Of a DNA stretch of 32,216 bases, positions 1 through 8,492 are shown piece by piece (position 1 is the first letter of the stretch; each line of letters starts with the position of its first letter). Made by a program: the position numbers and the translations under genes. The stretch spans positions 1 to 32,216 of the forward strand of contig JAGHYX010000012.1 of NCBI GenBank assembly GCA_017743375.1, in the 5' to 3' direction. The stretch comes from Chloroflexota bacterium (GTDB lineage Bacteria; Chloroflexota; Anaerolineae; J036; Brachytrichaceae). The notes beneath the pieces were generated by a model. The model did not search any database, was not told where the DNA came from, and saw only the letters and a program-made list of their open reading frames with translations.

Positions 1-23
1 GAAGGTGATATAAGAAACACACA

Positions 24-86
24 CCGCAGAGACGCGAAGGTCGCGGAGATTTTTACACATCCTCTGCGCTCGCTGCGCCTCTCATG
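24..86. repeat. GC-rich imperfect inverted repeat upstream of argS
   Basis: The first 165 bases hold no credible gene. Positions 24-49 (CGCAGAGACGCG-type motif) and 61-85 (read on the other strand as a GCGCAGAGG-type motif) form imperfect inverted arms. The 12-mer CTGCGCCTCTCA at about 74-85 recurs at 23651-23662 in the rpsB leader. From memory, this kind of CGCAGAGAC-rich dispersed repeat is common between genes in many bacterial genomes. Its function is unknown. Confidence 0.4.
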
Positions 87-165
87 TCGGTGAGCCAAGT
101 CACCCCGCAGTTGAGCACTCCCTATATTTCAGTCTGCCAGGTTACCTGACTACAATAAGCGCGTG

Positions 166-1953
166 ATGGTTCGCGCTCACCTCGTTGCACAAATCACAGA
201 GGCACTGGCAAAGGCCCAAGCCGCTGGCGATTTACCCCCCTTGCCCAAGATAAACATCACGGTTGAGCATCCCCGCCAGGCCGAGATGGGCGACTACGCG
301 ACGAACGTCGCTCTACAGTTGGCGCGCCCAGCCAAAATGCCGCCCCAGAAGATCGCCGAGCTGATCAGTCGTCATCTCTCCATCCCCGACACTCAGGCTA
401 TCTTTCCGGCCTCTGCAGGGCGCGGGCCGGCTTTCACCGCAGAGGTTGTTGGTGGCTTCATCAACTTTCGGCTGACACCGGCTTGCTTGGCCTGCGCAGT
501 CGAGGAGATCATTCGGCAGGACGCACGGTGGGGGACGATAGACCTGGGCAAAGGGCGGAAGGCGCAAGTGGAGCACGGCAGTGCCAACCCCACCGGCTAC
601 GCGACGATCGCAACTGGTCGCAACGTGGTAGTGGGGGACACGCTGGCAAACACGCTGGAAGCAGCCGGTTACCAAGTCCATCGCGAGTGGTATATCAACG
701 ACGCTGGCAGCCAGGTGCGGATCTTCGGCCAGAGCGTCTTCGCCCGCTATGCCCAGGCCCTGGGCCACGACGAGCCGTTGCCCGAACGCGGCTACCTGGG
801 CGACGATGTCAAAGAGGTGGGCGCGCTGATCGCTGCGCGCGAGGGCGATCGCTTCCTGCGGATGCCTAAGGAACAGGCGGCGCGCGAAATAGGCCAGTTG
901 GGCATCGATCTGGTCATGGAGCGCATCAAGCACACGATGGCGCGCTTGAACATCCGCTACGACAACTTCTTTAGCGAGAAGAGCCTCTGGACGAGCGGCC
1001 TGGGCGAGCAAATGCTGAACTTACTGCGCGCGCGAGGGCTAGTGATAGAGCACGACGGCGCGCTGTGGTTCAGCGAGGACGGTTCCCCCATCCGCAGCGG
1101 CCAGGGCTCGCTGCGGAGCGAGGAGGAATATACCGAGACGCACGACGACGAAGGCAAACCCCTGCCCGTGCAGGCTGTGCTCATCCGCTCTCCTCGCGTG
1201 ATCCCAAATCCTGAGGAGCGCCCCACCTACTTCGCCAGCGACATTCCATACGCCTGGAACAAGGTGATGATCCGAGGGTTCAACCCCGCGATCTATGTCT
1301 GGGGCGAAGACCATCAAGGCGACGTGCCCAGGCTCTATGCTGCCGCTCGCGCGCTTGGCCTGCCGGAGGGCGCTATTCGCATCGTGATCTACCGCTTCAT
1401 CACGCTGATGAGTGGCGGGCAAGAGGTGCGCATGGGCAAGCGCAAGGGCAACGCGCTGCTGATAGACGATCTGCTGGACGAGATCGGGGCAGATGCGTTT
1501 CGCTACATCATGCTCTCGCGCAGCATAGACACCAAATTCGCCTTTGACCTAGATGTGCTCAAGCAACAGAACGACGAGAATCCGGTGTATTACATCCAAT
1601 ACGGACACGCGCGCATTTGTTCCATTGAGCGCAAAGCGCTAGAGGAAGGCTGGGAGACCGCTGCTCCGGCCGATGGCCTGCGCTACGACCACCCGTCAGA
1701 GCAAGCACTGATCCGCAAGATCATGCAGTTGCCGGAGATCGTCGAGCTGGTGGCGACGACCCTTCAGCCACACCATTACACGACCTACGCGCGCGAGGTG
1801 GCCGGCGCTTTCAGCAAGTTCTACGAGGACTGCCGAATCAAAGGATCGCCACCAGAGGTGGCTTATGCTCGGCTGATGCTGGCGCGCGCGACGCGCCTGA
1901 CGCTGGCGAGGACGCTTAGGCTGATGGGCATGACAGCACCAGACAGGATGTAG
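166..1953 (+). CDS. argS: Arginyl-tRNA synthetase (ArgRS)
   Basis: Cytoplasmic class I aminoacyl-tRNA synthetase that charges tRNA-Arg. The 595-residue protein has the expected order: an N-terminal ArgRS additional domain (about 1-95), the Rossmann catalytic core with SANPTG and the REWYINDAG block (about 135-180), and a C-terminal DALR anticodon-binding domain ending in the typical GMTAPDRM. Two signature motifs are altered. Where a HIGH-type motif follows NPTG, the protein reads Y145-A-T-I-A-T-G-R152, with neither histidine. The KMSKS loop reads M423-G-K-R-K. The rest of the core looks intact, so I infer a working enzyme. An in-frame GTG lies directly before the chosen ATG, and there is no clear Shine-Dalgarno site. 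dcd follows on the same strand. Confidence 0.95.
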   Translation: MVRAHLVAQITEALAKAQAAGDLPPLPKINITVEHPRQAEMGDYATNVALQLARPAKMPPQKIAELISRHLSIPDTQAIFPASAGRGPAFTAEVVGGFINFRLTPACLACAVEEIIRQDARWGTIDLGKGRKAQVEHGSANPTGYATIATGRNVVVGDTLANTLEAAGYQVHREWYINDAGSQVRIFGQSVFARYAQALGHDEPLPERGYLGDDVKEVGALIAAREGDRFLRMPKEQAAREIGQLGIDLVMERIKHTMARLNIRYDNFFSEKSLWTSGLGEQMLNLLRARGLVIEHDGALWFSEDGSPIRSGQGSLRSEEEYTETHDDEGKPLPVQAVLIRSPRVIPNPEERPTYFASDIPYAWNKVMIRGFNPAIYVWGEDHQGDVPRLYAAARALGLPEGAIRIVIYRFITLMSGGQEVRMGKRKGNALLIDDLLDEIGADAFRYIMLSRSIDTKFAFDLDVLKQQNDENPVYYIQYGHARICSIERKALEEGWETAAPADGLRYDHPSEQALIRKIMQLPEIVELVATTLQPHHYTTYAREVAGAFSKFYEDCRIKGSPPEVAYARLMLARATRLTLARTLRLMGMTAPDRM

Positions 1954-2028
1954 GCCCAAGAGGCACTCCGCTCAGGAACAGCCTATGCAAGGGGAGAGTT
2001 GAGATATAGATGCTTAGGATCAAGCGCT

Positions 2029-2589
2029 ATGGGCATCAAACCTGATCATTGGATCCGTCGAATGGCCAAAGAATACGGCATGATCGAGCCATTCGTCGAA
2101 GGCTCGGTTCGCCAAGGCGTGGTGAGCTATGGGCTGTCGTCTTACGGCTACGACATACGAGTGAGCGATGAGTTCAAGATTTTCACCAACGTCAACTCAG
2201 CCATCGTAGACCCCAAGCACTTTGTGCCACAGTCTTTCGTGGACTTTAAGGGTCCAGTGTGCATCATCCCGCCCAACTCGTTCGTGCTCAGCCGCACTGT
2301 GGAGTACTTTCGCATCCCGCGCGACGTGCTCACCATCTGCGTGGGCAAGTCAACGTACGCGCGATGCGGGCTGATCGTCAATGTCACTCCGCTGGAGCCG
2401 GAGTGGGAAGGCTACCTCACGCTGGAGATCAGCAACACCACCCCCTTGCCAGCCAAGGTATATGCCAACGAGGGCATCGCCCAGCTCCTCTTTATAAGCG
2501 GCGATGGCCTGTGTGAGCAGAGCTACGCCGACAAGAAGGGAAAATATCAAGGGCAAACCGGCGTCACCTTGCCGCGCATCGAGCAGTAG
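2029..2589 (+). CDS. dcd: dCTP deaminase
   Basis: Deaminates dCTP to dUTP (some family members also act as dUTPase), feeding dTMP synthesis; cytoplasmic trimer in the family. The protein has 186 residues, a normal family length. The GKSTYAR segment (S108, R112) and the LTLEISN segment (E133) match the family's conserved serine, arginine and catalytic glutamate. The [13 protein letters not shown] block near residue 38 is also typical. I chose the ATG at 2029 because it gives the canonical N terminus and has AGGAT about 10 bases upstream; an in-frame TTG at 1999 would add ten unlikely residues. It follows argS by 75 bases and converges on the LCP gene with only 3 bases between stop codons. I cannot separate mono-functional from bifunctional Dcd by eye. 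Confidence 0.92.
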   Translation: MGIKPDHWIRRMAKEYGMIEPFVEGSVRQGVVSYGLSSYGYDIRVSDEFKIFTNVNSAIVDPKHFVPQSFVDFKGPVCIIPPNSFVLSRTVEYFRIPRDVLTICVGKSTYARCGLIVNVTPLEPEWEGYLTLEISNTTPLPAKVYANEGIAQLLFISGDGLCEQSYADKKGKYQGQTGVTLPRIEQ

Positions 2590-2592
2590 CGC

Positions 2593-4221
2593 TTATCCTT
2601 CTGTCTTACCCTCGGGCGCGGGCGCAGCGGGCGTCGGCGTAGGTGTTGCGCCGATTGGCGTAGCCGCAGGTGTGGGCCGCGGGACTTGGCGCACATTCGC
2701 CGGCGTCGTCTTGTGGTAACACGCCTCAAAATCCCGTCCCGCGATGATGCGGTATCGCGTTTCGCCGGGGTTAGGCTGGGCGATCACGCTTTCTGGTCGC
2801 AGGTTCAGCGCCCGTTGCAATAGAGGGATAGCACTGCCCTTCTTTGTCGTCGTGAAGTCAATGACCTTCGTCTGCGTGTAAACCTCAGCCGCGTCTTGGA
2901 TGCTGAGCACCCTAAAGCCCAACTCGCGCAGGCGCTCCGCGACGACCGGGCCAAAGTTGCGTCGGCCTGTGGCATTCCACACCTCCACAGGGATGCCCTC
3001 GCCTGTGCGCTGGTTGAGCGGCACGAAAAGCGCTTTTTGTAAAAAGGGGGCGATGTTCTCTCGGTTCGGGATGAGCACTGCGCCGACCGGCTCCAACACC
3101 GCGCTCGTCATCCCTACCTCGTCCAGGTAACGGCTTCGGATCGCCGCATCTCCCAGCCGGTCGGCCTGGAGCGCCAGCGAGAGGATCTGCTCAAGCGTCA
3201 GGTCGGTCCGCACGTGGCGTTTGAACTGATCGTAGAGGACGGGCAGACGAGCAAGCGTGAGGATGCCTTTCTGGCGAGCCCGGTTGAGCAAGGCGCGCAC
3301 AATTTGCTGCGCACGCCGCGTGCGATCGACATCGCCTCCTGGTATCCCGGCACGCGCCCGAACGTAGGCCAGCGCTTGTAAGCCGTTCAACTGATACACA
3401 CCCGCCTGTGGAATTGCGATTGTCAAGGTGGGCACGAGCTGGCCAGGCATCCAAACCTCGCCGGTGAACGTGTCGGTGTAGGGCACCGTGACGGTCAGCG
3501 GCGCAGCAGGATCGGCAAGGTAATAAGGATCTTTCGGGAAGACGTGATAGATCGGGCAGAGTGCCACGATCTCTATACCGCTCAGCGTATCCACGCCGTT
3601 CACCAGGGCGGCGAAGTTGATCGCTGCGTAGTAGTGCACATCCAGGCCAAAGTTGTACTTCATCGTCTGCCGAAAGACCTCCGGCCCACGCGCAAATGCC
3701 GTGTTGACCTTTCCCATGCGATAGCCGGGGACATAAACGAGCGTATCGCGCGGGATGGAGAGGAGCGTCACTGCCGGCACGTAGGGGTCAATGCTAGCGA
3801 TGATGATCACGTCGGTCAGCAGCCCACCCTGGATTGGCCGCGTATCAACGCCCAGCAGCGCGATGTTCACCGTGCCGGCCCGCAACCTGATGGCCGGGAC
3901 GGGCGGCGGCGCCGTCGTGAGTGAAAAGGCTTCGCTCGGCACGATGCCGCTCGTCGCCGTGACCGGCACGCTCGGCAACGCGACCTGCCTGAGCACAAAG
4001 GCGCTCAGGTCGAGCACAGCAGAGGAAGCAGAACCGCTCTTGGGCGGAGGAGGTGACGTTGCGTCAACGTCAACCGGCCCAGCAAGTTTAGACCTCGGTG
4101 TGGGAGTTAACGCTGCATCTTGCGCGTATGCTGCGCTTACACTATGCGCGAGAAGAAGCGCAACGAAGACCGCCAGCGCTTTGGTGCGATGTATCCGACC
4201 GGCATCAATGCTCAGTTTCAA
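2593..4221 (-). CDS. LytR-CpsA-Psr (LCP) family envelope protein with LytR_C domain
   Basis: LCP proteins transfer lipid-linked glycopolymers onto the cell wall outside the membrane. The 542-residue protein starts with a signal or anchor segment (about 14-33), followed by a Pro/Ser/Thr-rich linker to about 110. The LCP core runs from about 117 to 315, with NIALLGVDTRP, the SIPRDT block (156-160), the ALAYVRAR segment and the DVDRTRRAQQ block with its arginine cluster. A LytR_C domain (about 405-510) begins at IPVEVWNATG. The start is TTG at 4221, supported by a GGAGGAAGG Shine-Dalgarno region. The core is longer than usual between the CPIYHVFP segment (about 222) and YQLNG (about 276). The 313-bp region upstream carries DnaA-box-like sites. 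Its exact polymer is unknown. Confidence 0.9.
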   Translation of the reverse strand: MKLSIDAGRIHRTKALAVFVALLLAHSVSAAYAQDAALTPTPRSKLAGPVDVDATSPPPPKSGSASSAVLDLSAFVLRQVALPSVPVTATSGIVPSEAFSLTTAPPPVPAIRLRAGTVNIALLGVDTRPIQGGLLTDVIIIASIDPYVPAVTLLSIPRDTLVYVPGYRMGKVNTAFARGPEVFRQTMKYNFGLDVHYYAAINFAALVNGVDTLSGIEIVALCPIYHVFPKDPYYLADPAAPLTVTVPYTDTFTGEVWMPGQLVPTLTIAIPQAGVYQLNGLQALAYVRARAGIPGGDVDRTRRAQQIVRALLNRARQKGILTLARLPVLYDQFKRHVRTDLTLEQILSLALQADRLGDAAIRSRYLDEVGMTSAVLEPVGAVLIPNRENIAPFLQKALFVPLNQRTGEGIPVEVWNATGRRNFGPVVAERLRELGFRVLSIQDAAEVYTQTKVIDFTTTKKGSAIPLLQRALNLRPESVIAQPNPGETRYRIIAGRDFEACYHKTTPANVRQVPRPTPAATPIGATPTPTPAAPAPEGKTEG

Positions 4222-4534
4222 AATCGCGCCCTTCCTCCGAGCTTAAGATTCGTTCCACTATTATCCACAGGCCGGCTATCCACATGTTGTGCATGCACTC
4301 CAATAGCCCACATCGGCCAAGCCAGATATGGCAGTTAGCCACAGCATGTGGAGAAGCGATATGCACAGACCCAAACAAGCCGCGATGTTAAAAGCGCTTA
4401 ATTGTAGCCCTGTATCTGGGAGTAAAGAGAGCGCGACACGCCAAAGAGAGAGGGGGCGAACCTCTTTCCACAGCATCCACAGCCCTACTAAGGGCTACGA
4501 GGAAGATAAAGAAGAGGCTTGGAAGCGCTTCTCA
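4222..4534. other. Intergenic region with DnaA-box-like cluster (candidate oriC or DnaA-regulated region)
   Basis: This 313-bp gene-free stretch holds an exact TTATCCACA at 4261-4269. Four more 9-mers are one base away from TTATNCACA: CTATCCACA 4276-4284, TTAGCCACA 4335-4343, TGTGGAGAA 4347-4355 (the reverse complement, TTCTCCACA) and ATATGCACA 4359-4367. Weaker sites are TGTGCATGC 4288-4296 (reverse), CTTTCCACA 4464-4472 and GCATCCACA 4473-4481. Positions 4385-4415 are more A/T-rich than the surroundings. By a rough hand estimate, well under one such near-consensus site would be expected here. No dnaA, dnaN or gidA gene is in the window, so origin function is only an inference. The region also contains the LCP promoter. 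Confidence 0.5.
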
Positions 4535-5599
4535 TCAAGAGAAATCAGCAAAGGCGTCAACCACAGGCTTGATATCATCCATCAGTGGGTAGAGGATGGG
4601 ACAAGTGACGCCGGCGGCAATATATTCACGCACTTTGGCCACGCATTCATCGGTTGTGCCAACGGCCATCAGCATGCGCGGCACGTCGTCGGGAATTACC
4701 TTAGCAGCAGCGATGTAATCTGCTTCTGTTGCCGGCCATCCCATCACGCGCTGTACTTTGGCAATCAAATCGTCTGGGACGCCGCTGGCTTTCATAATAT
4801 GCGGCTCAGTGGCTAAGTAATAGGCCACCAACTTCTTGGCTTCAAAGTAAGCTGCTTTGGGATCGTCGTCGCTCAGTGCGCAAACCAGCAACTCTGGGCG
4901 GTCAACTTGATCGAGTGTTTTGCCGGCTTTGGCCGCACCCTTGGCCACCAGATCCACGGCGCGCTTGATGTAGTCCACGCTGACGACATAGTTGAGCACC
5001 ACGCCGTCACAGATTTCTCCGCTCAGCTCCAACATTTTGTCGCCGGTGGCGCCGATGTAGATGGGAATGTCACGCGGGCGCGTGTCGCCGAACACCACAT
5101 CCAGTCGGACGCGGTCCAGCTTTACGAACTCCCCCTGGTAGGTCACCTCTTCCATCGTGAAGAGTTGGCGGATCGCCTCGACATACTCGCGCATAGCTTG
5201 CAGCGGACGTTCGCGCTTAACGCCAACGCGGCTGGCGATTGGCTCCCACCAAGCGCCCAGGCCTAGCATCACCCGGCTGGGGGCGTCCGGGTCGCCGCTG
5301 ACTTGCTTGCCAAGCTCCCACATGGTGCTCCAAGTTGCAGCGATTACGGCCGGATTGCGCGTCCAAATCGGCAATACGCCGCTGCCGATGCGCAGGCGCT
5401 TGGTGCGCGTCAAGAAGGCGCTCATCATCACGATGCAATCGCGCGCCAGGCGCGTATCGGCCTGCCAGATTTCGCTAAAGCCATGAGCTTCGGCATATTC
5501 CGCCATCTCGAGTTCATAGGCCAGCGGGTGCTTGTCTTGCATGTAGAGGGCGAATCGCACAGGTTGGGGATGAGGGGCATCTTTCATGGAGGTGATCAT
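4535..5599 (-). CDS. LLM-class (F420-dependent type) flavin/deazaflavin oxidoreductase
   Basis: A 354-residue TIM-barrel protein of the bacterial luciferase-like superfamily, most like F420-dependent methylenetetrahydromethanopterin reductase-type enzymes. Visible family features are the N-terminal barrel strand VRFALYMQD, the [16 protein letters not shown] block (about 35-50), the [20 protein letters not shown] segment, GLGAWWEP, and the IPIYIGATG strand followed by [11 protein letters not shown]. The substrate cannot be deduced, and whether it uses F420 or FMN is not proven. The start could be either of two in-frame ATGs (5599 or 5587); neither has a good ribosome site. It is divergent from ftsK and lies downstream of nothing on its own strand. 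Confidence 0.85.
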   Translation of the reverse strand: MITSMKDAPHPQPVRFALYMQDKHPLAYELEMAEYAEAHGFSEIWQADTRLARDCIVMMSAFLTRTKRLRIGSGVLPIWTRNPAVIAATWSTMWELGKQVSGDPDAPSRVMLGLGAWWEPIASRVGVKRERPLQAMREYVEAIRQLFTMEEVTYQGEFVKLDRVRLDVVFGDTRPRDIPIYIGATGDKMLELSGEICDGVVLNYVVSVDYIKRAVDLVAKGAAKAGKTLDQVDRPELLVCALSDDDPKAAYFEAKKLVAYYLATEPHIMKASGVPDDLIAKVQRVMGWPATEADYIAAAKVIPDDVPRMLMAVGTTDECVAKVREYIAAGVTCPILYPLMDDIKPVVDAFADFS

Positions 5600-5765
5600 A
5601 GAGGAGGTTGCCCTGTGGGGTGGCGTTCATAGCGAAGGGGTATCCCTGTCGTTGAACACGTGCCTGGCGCCCACGAACGACGTTGACATCAGGTACACTC
5701 GCCCTCACCATTGTGCGGAACTGGCCCAGGCTAGACGCAAGAGAGGGCGCACCATCACGAAAATT

Positions 5766-8492
5766 ATGAAGAGTACAGATGACCGCGCGCTGCGCGCGAT
5801 GTTGGCAAGCCTGGTTGCGCGCCCGCGCGCCTGGAGGGTCGTCGGAGGGATTGGGCTTTGCTTGCTCAGCATACTCACCTTGCTGACGCTGCTGGGCCTC
5901 AACACCGGCGGTGTGATTGTGCATTGGGCCAGATTGGCGCAGCAAGCATTTGGTCTGGGCGTCTTTCCGCTGTGCTTAGCGCTGCTGGCGGGGGGCATCC
6001 AGCTTCTCCTGCGGCCAATGCCTCCCTGGTCGCGGCGATCCTGGGTGCGCCTCATCGCCGCTGAAGTGGCCTTCCTTGCGCTGCTGGGCCTCTTCCATAG
6101 CCTGGCGTTCGGCAGCGATCCTTATCAGCTCGTCCTGGAGGGCAGCGGCGGCGGCGCGGTGGGCTGGGTGTTGGCCGAATTGGCCTGGCGGGCGCTGGGC
6201 GCGACCGGCAGCCAAGCCACGCTGGGGCTGCGTTTACTGACCGCTGTGGCCTGGCTCGCCCTGCTCGTGCCCAGCGCCCTGATCGCGGCTGCACCCTGGC
6301 TGCGCCCAGGCAGCTCGCTCCCGCAGCGATCCGAAAGTCGCGCGGCTTCACTTGCGCCTGCGCCAATCGAAGACCAACCAGCTCAAATTCGCCAAGCGAA
6401 AGCGCCGGCTCAAGGCGTCCCTCAGCGCGCTCACCCATCTCCTGCTGCAGCCGAGGCGAGTATCGTCAAGAGCAAGCCAAAGTCCAAGCCATCTGTGCCC
6501 CGATCTGGCGATCTGCCGCCGCTGACGCTGTTGCAAGCGGTGAAACAGCCGACCGGCGCGCAGAGCGACGCAGAGGTTAAGCGCAAGGCGGCGATCATCG
6601 AGACCACACTGGCCCAATTTGGGTTGGCGGCGAGGGTGGCCGAGATTCGAGTTGGGCCGACGATCACGCAGTTCGGGGTCGAGCCAGGCTACGTTGACCG
6701 CAGCCCGCAACAGCGCGAGAAAGCTGCGCAACGGCTGCGCAACGCTGTGGCCTCAGCGCTCTACGAATCCATCAACGTTGCGCTGAGCGCCGACCGCACG
6801 GCGGCGCTGCTAGAGCTGCCCACAGCGATCGTGGACGCGCGCGAGGCCGGCTTTCGCGCGCTGCTGCGCAACCTGCTGAGCGAGCTAGACCTCAGCACCA
6901 GCATCGCTGAAGGCGAACGGCGCGCCGGCCGAGCCTATTTTGAGATCGGCGCCGACACAGAACGCAAGCTGCGGATCAAACTCAGCCAGGTCAACGGCTT
7001 GCGCGGCGCGCTGACCGATCAACTCATGGCGCGCCTATTTCGCTTCGACGACTTCGCTCAAAGCGATTTGCTTACCGAACGGCTGACCATCCGATTTCCT
7101 GCCGGCCTGGGCGAGGCGATCAACTTGAAGGAAACGTTAGAGGCCACGTTGGCCAGCCTGGGGTTAGCCGGCAGCGTTATCACCACCAAGCGCGCGCCAC
7201 AGGCCGTCGTGGAATGGCAAAAACAGGCGCAAAAGGTGCGCGTGAGCGCCATCGCAGCCCTGCAGAACGACTTGGCCCTGGCCCTGGCAGCGCCGTCCAT
7301 CCGCATCGAAGCGCCCATCCCCGGTCGCGCGCTGGTGGGCATCGAGGTGCCGAATGCGCAGGTCAGCCCGGTGGATTTGCGCTCGCTCATGGAGAGCGAG
7401 GCGTTCCGCCGGCTGGCCGAGAAGTCCCCCTTGGCCATCGCCCTAGGCCGGGATGTCTCCGGCGCACCATACGCAGCGGACCTGGCGCGCATGCCGCACC
7501 TGTTGATCGCCGGCACCACCGGCAGCGGCAAGAGCGTGTGCATCAGCACGATCACGGTGTGCCTGGCGATGAACAACCGACCAGAGGACCTGAAGCTGGT
7601 CCTGATTGACCCGAAGATGGTGGAACTCTCCCGCTTTGCCGGCCTGCCGCACGTGATCGGCAAGCCGGAGAGCGACATTGAGCGCATCCCTGCCGTGCTG
7701 CGGTGGGTAACGCGCGAGATGGACGCGCGCTACAAGCAATTCGCCCAGCTCGGCGCGCGCAACCTGGCGGAATACAACCAGATCATGGCCCGCCGCGATG
7801 AGCCGACGTTGCCATACATCGTGGTGCTGATAGATGAGCTGGCCGACCTGATGCTCCAATCACCCATCGAGACCGAGAAGACCATCTGCCGGTTGGCGCA
7901 GATGGCGCGCGCGACCGGTATTCACCTGGTGGTGGCCACCCAGCGCCCCAGCGTGGACGTGGTCACCGGCCTGATCAAGGCCAACTTCCCGGCCCGCATC
8001 TCGTTCGCCGTCGCCTCGGCCACGGATTCGCGCGTGATCCTGGATCAAACCGGCGCGGAGTCGTTGCTGGGGCGCGGCGACATGCTCTTCCTCAACCCAG
8101 AATCGGGTAATCCTGTGCGCTTGCAAGGCGCCTTCGTCAGTGAGCGCGAGATCCGCAACGTCATCGAGTGGTGGCAAAAGCAGATGGCAGGTGCGCAACA
8201 GGAGACAGGCGATGCGCCCTGGGAGTCGGTCGTGGCCGAGGTGGCGGCTGAGCGCGCCCACCTTGGCGGGCGGGGCAGCGCGCGCGGTGAGGAAGGGGAT
8301 GACGACGGGCTGCTCGAACGCGCGATGGAGATCATCCGCACGACGGGCAATGTCAGCACCTCGCTGTTGCAGCGCAAGCTGCGCATTGGCTATCCGCGCG
8401 CGGCACGGCTGATGGAGGAGCTACAGGAGATGGGCTACGTCAGCGGGCCAAGCCGACAGGCCGGCAAGGGCCGCGAGGTGATCCGCGATTAG
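5766..8492 (+). CDS. ftsK: DNA translocase FtsK/SpoIIIE
   Basis: Membrane-anchored septal DNA pump that clears chromosomes from the division site. The protein has 908 residues from the ATG at 5766; the frame is open upstream to 5586, but those residues overlap the divergent oxidoreductase. Several hydrophobic segments span about 20-180, followed by a charged/Pro linker (about 185-260). The motor has Walker A GTTGSGKS (583-590), the DPKMVELSRF block, Walker B IVVLIDE (685-691) and the ATQRPSVDVVTG segment. A winged-helix gamma domain (about 840-905) contains STSLLQRKLRIGYPRAARLM. Between PTITQFGVEPGYVDRS (about 298-313) and KVRVSAIAALQNDL (from 490), which normally lie close together, there are about 175 extra residues with no family I recognise. 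The stop overlaps that of the convergent gene. Confidence 0.95.
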   Translation: MKSTDDRALRAMLASLVARPRAWRVVGGIGLCLLSILTLLTLLGLNTGGVIVHWARLAQQAFGLGVFPLCLALLAGGIQLLLRPMPPWSRRSWVRLIAAEVAFLALLGLFHSLAFGSDPYQLVLEGSGGGAVGWVLAELAWRALGATGSQATLGLRLLTAVAWLALLVPSALIAAAPWLRPGSSLPQRSESRAASLAPAPIEDQPAQIRQAKAPAQGVPQRAHPSPAAAEASIVKSKPKSKPSVPRSGDLPPLTLLQAVKQPTGAQSDAEVKRKAAIIETTLAQFGLAARVAEIRVGPTITQFGVEPGYVDRSPQQREKAAQRLRNAVASALYESINVALSADRTAALLELPTAIVDAREAGFRALLRNLLSELDLSTSIAEGERRAGRAYFEIGADTERKLRIKLSQVNGLRGALTDQLMARLFRFDDFAQSDLLTERLTIRFPAGLGEAINLKETLEATLASLGLAGSVITTKRAPQAVVEWQKQAQKVRVSAIAALQNDLALALAAPSIRIEAPIPGRALVGIEVPNAQVSPVDLRSLMESEAFRRLAEKSPLAIALGRDVSGAPYAADLARMPHLLIAGTTGSGKSVCISTITVCLAMNNRPEDLKLVLIDPKMVELSRFAGLPHVIGKPESDIERIPAVLRWVTREMDARYKQFAQLGARNLAEYNQIMARRDEPTLPYIVVLIDELADLMLQSPIETEKTICRLAQMARATGIHLVVATQRPSVDVVTGLIKANFPARISFAVASATDSRVILDQTGAESLLGRGDMLFLNPESGNPVRLQGAFVSEREIRNVIEWWQKQMAGAQQETGDAPWESVVAEVAAERAHLGGRGSARGEEGDDDGLLERAMEIIRTTGNVSTSLLQRKLRIGYPRAARLMEELQEMGYVSGPSRQAGKGREVIRD

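Noticed and set aside
313-1011. Long minus-strand open frame (232 codons) opposite argS
   Set aside because: It lies entirely antisense to a clear argS, has no recognisable domain, and is explained by high GC content.
5586-5765. N-terminal extension of ftsK by 60 codons
   Set aside because: It overlaps the divergent oxidoreductase start and lacks FtsK-like or membrane character.
7058-7687. Minus-strand open frame of 209 codons opposite ftsK
   Set aside because: Shadow of the FtsK motor reading frame; Ser/Arg/Ala-rich composition without family motifs.
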